Source: Aquatica leii
Taxonomy: Eukaryota > Arthropoda > Insecta > Coleoptera > Lampyridae
DNA length: 64,000 bases
NCBI GenBank assembly: GCA_035610365.1
Contig: CM069433.1
Span: 131,396,545 to 131,460,544 of the forward strand
Direction: 5' to 3'
Position numbers and translations under genes: made by a program. The notes under the pieces are model-generated. The model worked only from the letters and a program-made list of their open reading frames with translations, ran no database searches and had not been told where the DNA came from. Below are positions 56,501 through 64,000 of the stretch, in pieces (the first letter of the stretch is position 1; each line of letters begins with the position of its first letter).

Positions 56501-58640
56501 TAAACGTCAAAGGATTAAATAGAATATCAAGGATGTTTCACTGAAAAAGGTAATTCTTACTTCGTTCTATTTAATTTAATTAATTTATTTATGCCAGTTT
56601 TTTATCCTTTATCTGAAAAAGTTTTTTCTCGGTCATGTTTAGAAAAAAAGTATTAAAATTCTTGCAATTTTAATCATGACATCTTAATTTAAAAGTTAGG
56701 TTTTGACTTTAATATAGGTCACGAACACAAAAAAACATATTTTTTAAATGTAATTATACTTAATTTACATATAGTATATAGTATTTTATACCTGAATTTA
56801 ATAGAGTAAAAAAAGACGGTTAAGTTTGAGTGACTTTAAAGAAACATTACCGACGAGAAAAGCATGAAACGATACGAACTGAACACAAACAAAAAATGAA
56901 TCGACACTATACGAATTTATGAATAAGAGAATGTGAAAAAAAGGGTTCAAATATTTATAAAATGTATACACAAATACACAAGTAAGTAAGTATTTTAAAA
57001 AATTTAAAACAATTACAGTCCCAAAGCAAAAAACAACAAAAATATATTTTTTTGGAAAAATTCTAAGAGTGCTTAAAGAAAACAGTAGAAAAATATATTA
57101 CTAAACAAAATCAAAAATAAATTAACAAATGAAAAACAATTAATAGATTTTGAAGCAAAAAATTAAGCAGAAAAACAAAAAATAATAGAAGAAAACTGGG
57201 TGAAAAGTATACAGGATAAATATACGCTACAGATTCCCGTTTACAGCTGACAATGCTTAAGGTTGATAAATCGACTTACACAGGTCTAACAACAAATATA
57301 TTTATTTGAACGATCGCATAAGAGAATACACACACACATAGAATAAGAAATATATAACAACTAAGGGTTTGTCAAGAATATCGCAGTGCAACTAAGAATA
57401 CAGGTAATACCTCGTACACATAAGCAACAATTAGCTTAAAGTTACATTCAATGAATTAGCGTTGGTAAATACAACAAAAAAACACTGCCAATTAACATAA
57501 AATTACACAATATTGAAACAAAGCGTATCGTTTAAAACTTGTTCAATACAAAAAGATTGCGTACGTTAGTCATGATAACAAGCGTAATATGTTAGGTTAT
57601 GCGTGCACACGACCGATCTCAAATCAAGTAACGAATAATAAGTAACATGGTACTTACTCAGCGTTCTTAATATGCGATTAGCTCATGGCATATCTAACAC
57701 AACCCCACCCCCCTCCACTAAAATTTTGCAAATTAAACTGATGCATATATACACAAGTTAGCACTTCCCGAAGTCAATTAAACTATATCAAGTGTGCTCT
57801 GCAATTTGTCGTAATACTTTCCATAGTAACGTAAATGTAAACGGTGGTTTCAATTTTTTTTAGGTAACGTAGATTAACAGAATACGCATCCGGTATAATT
57901 CTTGTATTCAGTGTATGCCTTATTAGTTCGACATAGGAATTTTCCAAAGTAATAAACGTGCGGGTGACTAAAGTTGCTATGAAGAAAAAAAATCAAATCG
58001 CGCTGTAAAATGAAAATGTATCCTTACCACAGCAAATTTCTCAGAACCAAAATCGCGATTTATTTGCCCACTACCAGCGTGGATGATCTAAGATACTTAA
58101 AATGTAGGAATCCCTTAGAATGGCATACATATGTTGTTTGCTTAATTTTGGAAACAGAAAAAAGCCAATCAGTAACCTCCAGTGCGTAAATGAAATTTAT
58201 ACCTTCGCAAAATTAATACAGCACGAAAACTATACCAAAATGTTTTTAACATAACAAAATGGATTTTCAAAATTAAAGAGAATAAAGGTAATGTAGTTTA
58301 GTTCCTCCTTTAATATTAATTTAATTAAGTTAGTTATTATACTGTTCTTCAATGGGAGGGGCAAATAAGCCACACAAATTTTTTTATAGCATCGTTTGGT
58401 AAACGAAAAAGATTAAAACTAAAAATACTGCGAATTTAACAAACCTATCTAAAGCTACTCTGTAATTTTAGAAATTACGTTGTTGTATACATGACTTAGA
58501 TTATTATTATATAATAAAATTGAAGTTGTTTTTGAATACGTTAATGAATATCATCTCTGATACTAATCTCTTTTTATAGTTACTTTCTCAATTTAAAATT
58601 TTAGGATTGTTAAAATCAATGTTATGTTCCGTATTAATAT
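53594..58640. other. AT-rich stretch, one weak ORF
   Basis: Mostly very AT-rich DNA without recognised domains. One exon-like ORF is listed separately (55,887-56,132). The short C-rich run ACCCCACCCCCCTCC near 57,702 has no evident role. Confidence 0.45.
55887..56132 (+). CDS. Unidentified basic exon-like ORF
   Basis: After a plausible acceptor (GCACTTGCAG at 55,877-55,886), an open frame reads INFKITKKGTLEPVKYIQDD, HRVLKFKPDKVCDRKLKNRN, KSTLRNSKQWTFLGQGHNF, ending KAIQKE. It is rich in Lys/Arg and has no ATG at its start, so it could be a last exon of a host gene or a repeat fragment. No family is recognised. Confidence 0.3.
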   Translation, partial: FRTHTINFKITKKGTLEPVKYIQDDHRVLKFKPDKVCDRKLKNRNLNNQRTKSTLRNSKQWTFLGQGHNFSKRILKAIQKE

Positions 58641-58659
58641 GACGTAACACTAACACAGT

Positions 58660-58779
58660 TTAACCTTTTTTCTTGTCATAATCATAGATGTGGTAATTGA
58701 TCCGATTGTTTATTTTCTGTTTAGTTTGCCCTATATAACACACTTGGCATCTTATACCGTCTAGCGTGTACACTACATC
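58660..58779 (-). pseudogene. PLE GIY-YIG endonuclease fragment, minus strand
   Basis: The minus-strand frame reads DVVYTLDGIRCQVCYIGQTK, then QKINNRINYHIYDYDKKKG, stop. VVY---C--C-CYIGQTKR-L--RI--H is the start of the GIY-YIG domain of Penelope-like elements, of a subgroup different from the other copies in this window. No RT lies upstream; instead it is joined to a mariner fragment. Confidence 0.8.
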
Positions 58780-58800
58780 ATGTAGTGAGATAGGAGATCT

Positions 58801-58965
58801 AAACGCTTCTAGTGTCCTTTTAGCGAGTTTTGCAACATAAGGCCGAGCGTTGTCACGTTACGATATTACTTTGTTGTGTCGTTTGACACATTGCGATAGT
58901 CTTTTGCTTAACGCTTACTTTAGTTGTGTCAATCGTTGTTGGTAACGTTCTCTAGTAATATCCAT
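58801..58965 (-). pseudogene. mariner transposase fragment, minus strand
   Basis: In one frame with two stops: MDITRERYQQRLTQLK, stop, ALSKRLSQCVKRHNKVIS, stop, RDNARPYVAKLAKRTLEAF. The family pattern is (T-ERY--QL--L--AL-EKRP---KRHDKVIL-HDNARPHVAK-VK--LE-L), which contains the second catalytic Asp of the mariner D,D34D triad. Sequence after EAF is no longer mariner and becomes PLE within a few codons, so the two fragments are fused. Confidence 0.82.
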
Positions 58966-59039
58966 TGCATAAGCTTGCAGCTATGGACATTTGGTTTTTG
59001 AGTGGGCTATTCATAATAGACTCCGCTTTACATATGATT

Positions 59040-59310
59040 TACATTTTGGATGAAATAAATGCAAAACAATATGAAATTATGAACACCATAAAAAAGATGA
59101 AGCTCCAATATCTGGGTGATGTAATGAGAAGTCCCAAGTACATCCTTTTAAAATTGATCATACAGTGAAAGATCAGTAGCAAGAGAAATATTGGTAGAAG
59201 ACGTGTGTCCAGGCTCAAAAGCGTAAGCCTTGTTTTGTTGCGACAACACCCAATTGTTTAGAGCTACCGTCAATCAGGTTCGGCTAACTGTGATGATAGC
59301 AAAGCTCCGT
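59040..59310 (+). pseudogene. C-terminal end of a non-LTR retrotransposon RT
   Basis: The frame reads IKKMKLQYLGDVMRSPKYIL, LKLIIQ, stop, KISSKRNIGRRRVSRLK. After a frameshift, TQLFRATVNQVRLTVMIAK ends LR, stop. The LINE tail pattern is (K--YFGH--R---Y-LL-LI--GKI-GKR--GRR--SWL--LR...LFR-AV--V----MIA-LR). One stop and one frameshift are visible. It may be the missing kind of tail of the element family at 43.3 kb. Confidence 0.82.
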
Positions 59311-59316
59311 TAGAAG

Positions 59317-62190
59317 ACGCGCTAGAAAAACAAGACAAACAGTTGTTTACAGGTGAAAAAACTGCCGAACTACATTTCTTGGTTTCAAACCGTATAGTAC
59401 TCAATTTTCTTGCTTTTGAAACATTCTCATTGAATCTAATCATTTCTTTCTTAAAAATTTCTGTTTTCATTCGGCAAAAGTTTGATCGAGCAATGGCTCC
59501 AATTTGTTACAAGCTTTTGTGGTTTTACGAACCTGCACGGCCAACTCGCAATAGTCGGTGAGAGGGGGGGTTCAGAGATACATTAAATATATTTAAGGGC
59601 GCCAGAGCTTATCCCAAAGTAACTTCTGTCCGCTCACAACAGAATGGTATCACTTGTAACAAGATGTTAGGTTCGTAATGCTGAAAGAAGCGAAGGAAAG
59701 AGAAAAACTAAATCGTTAATAACAATTGTACTTTAATTACTCTATCAAATATATCTATATATTATATATCTAAATAAAGTCAAAGTTAAATAGCCAAATC
59801 TAAGTAGATACTAGTGAGAATATACAACATCGAATAACAGCAGGATCGGCAACTTACACTACATAAGTGAAGAACATAGCGAAGAATAGTTCGCAGTAAA
59901 TATCGTTTACATAATTAGTAATATGGCATTACTGACAAGAAAACAATGATAATAAGTATGGCATTAATATTAAATTATCACAATAAGTATTGGTGGTACA
60001 CAGCATGCGTAACCCGAAATGAGAGAAGAAAATTACTATATAAATGGTACTTCAATAACGTTCGTAACCACGAAATTAATATGTACAACAGTTTCGTGAG
60101 CGACCTTGTTGACAACAAAATAAGATACAGATAAAATCACTTACCAAACACAGGAACTTCCAGTTGTGCAGAGAAAGTACTTTCCCCGACACGTAGTCCT
60201 GTAAATAATTTGAATTGCAAATCGTGTCAAACCAATGCCTCACGAAATCAAGATCTACAAAATCATTACTTAAATTTTAAAGCAAACACACATAACACAA
60301 CTCGGTAGTCGGATGCGTTGTACCCCTTTACTGTGGTTTAGTTATTTCTACTCGTAGGCCTTATAAAAGTTAGCATCGTCCCCTCAAGATATTTATCGGT
60401 GTTAATATGCCAGATAATGGTGGAATGGCCGTTGACGATTCGAATACTCCACACGAGCGTAACGAAGCCACAACTTTCCTGGTGGACGTTAAATTATAAC
60501 CAGAATGCCCCTAGTTATGAGGTAGCACATGGCGCTGACAAAAGACATAAAAATTACCTTTAATTAAAGAAAGAACACAATCCACTTACTCTGCGGGAGC
60601 AAATTTGTTATTTAAGGAAACTTCTCATTTCCATCGTGTCCCAACACGTGGATGATTTTAGAAAACGAATTTTTCACTCACGCAGACATAGGTTAGAACA
60701 TGAACGCTGTCAAAGTCAAAATGCCGGTCTGTCACCGGATGTCGTCTACTCAATGCAAAGTGACCAACGAACCCGATAGATGGCGTCAAGAAATATAAAA
60801 GTAATTTATACTTAAACTAATATACAGGGTAATGCATTATTTAAATTTATGCACGTAACAAATTCTTTACGTTTAAACTTTTTCGGCATAAACATTGTCT
60901 TCCCTGTCAATGCTGCTATTTTCTAAGCGTCGAAACCAGTACTCACATTTTTCATGGTATAATCACCGTAAGTTTTTGACATCAATCGATAAACAACGTT
61001 TTTTTAAACAAGAAAAATAACGTTTCCAGGAAATGGTGTTTTGTTGGCAGGTAATTCGACATATTTAATGTTAAAAAAATATGTTACCTACGCTTCAATG
61101 AAAAAAATATACACTTCCAATATTATAAAAAAAAACTGATCAAGTTTTTCCGGGTTTGAATCGTGTCAGTGCTGTAACCGCAGTTGCCAACGTTTGGTCC
61201 ACGTTCGTAAAGGGTTCATCAAAAATAAAATAAATAAAAAGGATTTTTGTTTTTGAAGTAGATGATAATTTTGTAACCAAATGCTGTAGCTTAGATATAA
61301 AAAAAACTGTAAGAATGCAAGAAATAATTATCCAGATCAAATGAAAAAAGATCACATCAGCACAAGAATTACGTAAATATAATTTATAATTTTTTTATTT
61401 TATCATTAAGATACTATTTTAGTCTTAGTAAAACCAAAAATGAAAACTAAATTTAAAACTTTTACCAAAGCAATGACAAAGAAGATGTATTATCAAATTC
61501 TTTTAAAACTGTAAATCTGAAATTTATCTGATTTTACTTGAAAAGCTTAAAGCGTAGCATTAAACAAAAGATTGTTTTTTTTTATCAAAGTTTAAATACG
61601 GTGTATATTCCGTATTGAAATTAGTACGCCCACATAAAAGTTACTTCATTAAATCATGAATAGTAAACTCAAAGACAATCCTATTGACAAAAACTGACAA
61701 ATATTCGTTACATTCCTACATACCGCGTACCAAAACATGTTTACTGTAAAATAAAAATATCATTGTTACGCACAAAAACTTAACTCGTGAATTAAAGACT
61801 GTTGCAAATTATAGATCGTATGAATGAAATAACATTTAATTTTAATTCATTACGTTCTATTCCGTTATAAACAAATCCGCTTAAACATTTTAATTACTTC
61901 TTTTGTTAATTTAACTTAGTACGATTATTAGATTTATTGAAAAAACATATATGACTTTTAACGTGACATACTTAATTTTCAGTCACATTAGTACAATATA
62001 AAAATAGCTTTGTATTTTCTTTATATTTGATTCTCACGTTATGTTTTCATGAACTTTATGGCAATGTGTGTGATTCTATGTGTTTTAACAGTTATCATTA
62101 GAAATAATGCGTGTGTATTCTTTTAGTCAAATTAGGTCCATTAACACATATTTTATGGAAGGAAAAAGAACTAAATCATAAATGATGCAA
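59317..62190. other. AT-rich stretch, nothing identified
   Basis: ORFs up to 72 codons without signatures. A TATACAGGGT motif (plus, followed by A instead of G) occurs at 60,821-60,830. A somewhat GC-richer patch at 60,380-60,790 contains no gene I can support. Confidence 0.45.
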
Positions 62191-62193
62191 TAA

Positions 62194-62457
62194 TGGTCAT
62201 CTAGCTATAAAGTGGGGAATTGGGCCTTAGGGTATTCAGTGGTGCGATACAGTAAGTCAGCGTGGGAAAGGTTTCGAGGTGAAGTAAGTATGGGCGGTGC
62301 AGGAGCGGCCGCAGGCGACAAGCTGAAGACCTCGCAACTCCACCGATTTCTTGGGGTAGGAAATTCTCTAGGTGCTATCGACGTCAGAACTATTGAAGCT
62401 TGTTATAGAACATATTATATTGGGGTCGACGATTTCATACGAGGTCAACAACTATAA
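62194..62457 (+). CDS. Unidentified ORF in a GC-richer island
   Basis: Open without ATG from 62,194 to 62,457: VGNWALGYSVVRYSKSAWER, VSMGGAGAAAGDKLKTSQLH, RFLGVGNSLGAIDVRTIEAC, ending RGQQL. Base composition is clearly richer in G and C than the surroundings, including a GCGGCCGC octamer near 62,305. A consensus donor GAA|GTAAGTA lies at about 62,282, so an exon may end there instead. No family is recognised. It could be host coding DNA, a repeat or a contaminating insert. Confidence 0.3.
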   Translation, partial: WSSSYKVGNWALGYSVVRYSKSAWERFRGEVSMGGAGAAAGDKLKTSQLHRFLGVGNSLGAIDVRTIEACYRTYYIGVDDFIRGQQL

Positions 62458-64000
62458 ATTTGTCGACTATTATTCTTCTAAATCAATTTCGAAATTGCAG
62501 TTTTTGTAAGCAATTTACTTTAAGTTACAATGTAACGAATGATTAACAATTTCAAGCAAAAACCGTTACCATGAGCATTGTTAAGAAACTAAAAGAAGAT
62601 CTTAAACATATCAGACACAAAAATAAAACCGACACTCATAAATAATTTTCTTGAAAAATGGTCAGTAAGGTCTCATTAAATTAATTATCGTAGCAGAAAC
62701 AACATCATCGTATATTTCAAAAATCCAAATTGGGTTATTACAGCTTTGCTGTATTTTATACACGTAAATGAAATACCCATCCAAGTAACACACTTTTTCA
62801 TTACGATTGTAGGAAGAAAATTGATTATAAATTTCAATTTGGCGATCATTGATTTCTCTTGTGAATTGTGACTAAAACACTTAAAAATAAATAATATGTC
62901 AGTTATATTAAGAAAGTGTTTAAAATTTATGATAAATATTAAATTGTCACGTGGTTATTGGCAAAATTCAGGTTCAGCACATTAATTTTGTTATGCAAAT
63001 TTCTACAAATTGACTATTAATTCATATTTATTAACCCAATTTTTTATTATTTATTAACTGTTTATCAATTCGTGTGCATACGTCTACACGTGTTCTTGGA
63101 ACGCTATATATGCTACTTGATGAATCATTTTAACCTTAACACATAGTACCTGACTACAAATCTACACACGAAAGCGTAAACTTGAAGTTTTCTTTTTGTA
63201 GTTACAGAATGAACATTCATTAATGATGATGCCTAATTCGATGTACATAATAAGTTTAGTTATGAAAACATGCTTTGATTACAGACCCAATAAAACATCA
63301 GTTGATACATCTTTTCCCACACAATTTTGAAAGATAATTAACTGTAGAAATACAATCTCAAGAACAAGAAAATTTAACCAACTATAATAAAAATTAAATT
63401 ATTAAACAGTGTTCGTTTACATGTAATTTACAAATAAAATTAGCAAACCAAACATTATTTTTTCGTATACAGGGTGTTTGGTCGGATATAGATTCAGCAA
63501 TAAACAAAACAATTTTAATTTGCATGTGGGCTCCTATATTTCGATTTAGAGATATCCGAAATTTTTTTTTCCAGTTTTCATAAAGGACAACTTTCACAGA
63601 TTTTTTGCAGCCCTAAAGAGCCATTTCTACTGTGTAGGCAGACAAAGTAACTAGCTGTTGATTGTTTATTTGTGAATGTTTTCAAAGAATTATATCAGAA
63701 ATTTGATTAATAAAACGTGCATTTAAAGTAAAATAAAGTAAGAATAAACAATTCTGCATACCTGTTTACAATAATTGTTCTAAGGAGCAGCAAAATCTCT
63801 CCAATATTGCAGATGTTCTAACATTGTTAGAAGTATCTTGTATCAGTTAAAGTTCCTTCTTGGTGTATCCACACAATACTAAAATGTACGGTACAACCGA
63901 CAGATGGTGAGGCGAATACAAGAATAAGAAGTAGTGTGTTGTTTATTAACCTGAGTTCTATTATTGTTTTATTTTTCGTTGTCTTTGGGGTCACCGATAT
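62458..64000. other. AT-rich stretch, one repeat-end motif
   Basis: No ORFs with signatures. TATACAGGGTG occurs at 63,466-63,476 (plus strand), followed by TTTGGTCGGATATAG, a likely end of a dispersed repeat. Confidence 0.45.

Noticed and set aside
57700-57720. C-rich run as a G-quadruplex or telomeric signal
   Set aside because: A single short run without the four regular G-tracts or tandem units required.
1-64000. CRISPR arrays, bacterial operons, ribosome binding sites or prophage
   Set aside because: There are no regularly spaced repeats or dense coding. Gene families, splice-like signals and base composition are those of an animal genome.

Overview
The window is AT-rich eukaryotic DNA packed with remains of transposable elements. 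The mix (Penelope-like elements, piggyBac, Tc1/mariner, hAT, gypsy, Pao/BEL, non-LTR fragments, and a Polinton-type terminal signature) suggests an arthropod, most likely an insect with a repeat-rich genome. The species cannot be named from the sequence. I recognise no intact host gene. Almost every ORF with a recognisable family belongs to a transposable element, and only one of them is long and uninterrupted: a Penelope-like RT-endonuclease at 19.5-21.7 kb. Layout: 0-7 kb has a 153-bp palindrome at the left edge and a decayed Penelope-like element (PLE) at 3.8-5.7 kb. 7.25-9.5 kb is a nearly complete piggyBac with TTAA target sites, terminal repeats and a frame-broken transposase. 10.9-12.3 kb holds a second piggyBac-family relic and, on the minus strand, an IS630/Tc1-superfamily relic. 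12.57-12.75 kb is a solo PLE end. 13.7-15.3 kb is a 5'-truncated minus-strand PLE. 18.2-23.9 kb is a minus-strand hAT relic that was split by a 3.8-kb PLE composite (19,101-22,910) flanked by a ~14-bp target-site duplication. That composite contains the intact PLE ORF and a head-to-head 5'-truncated second copy. 25.7-29.9 kb carries three copies of a gypsy-type LTR, an integrase C-terminal fragment and, beside it, a macro-domain-like fragment. 29.9-31 kb is another PLE family broken by an inversion. The most striking object is at 31,173-40,431: a 9.26-kb giant inverted-repeat element with two arms of about 3.75 kb, AG...CT termini and a 6-bp duplication (ACTAAA), the end signature of Polintons/Mavericks. 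It has none of their usual genes. Each arm instead carries a tRNA-like pol III box pair and two exon-like coding blocks, of no family I recognise, joined by good splice signals. 43.2-44.5 kb has a deleted non-LTR element and a Tc1 relic. 49.7-53.6 kb is a Pao/BEL element with both LTRs but most of its RT missing. 58.6-59.3 kb is a mosaic of PLE, mariner and non-LTR fragments. The remaining DNA is AT-rich and shows no convincing genes, apart from a small GC-richer island at 62.2-62.5 kb.
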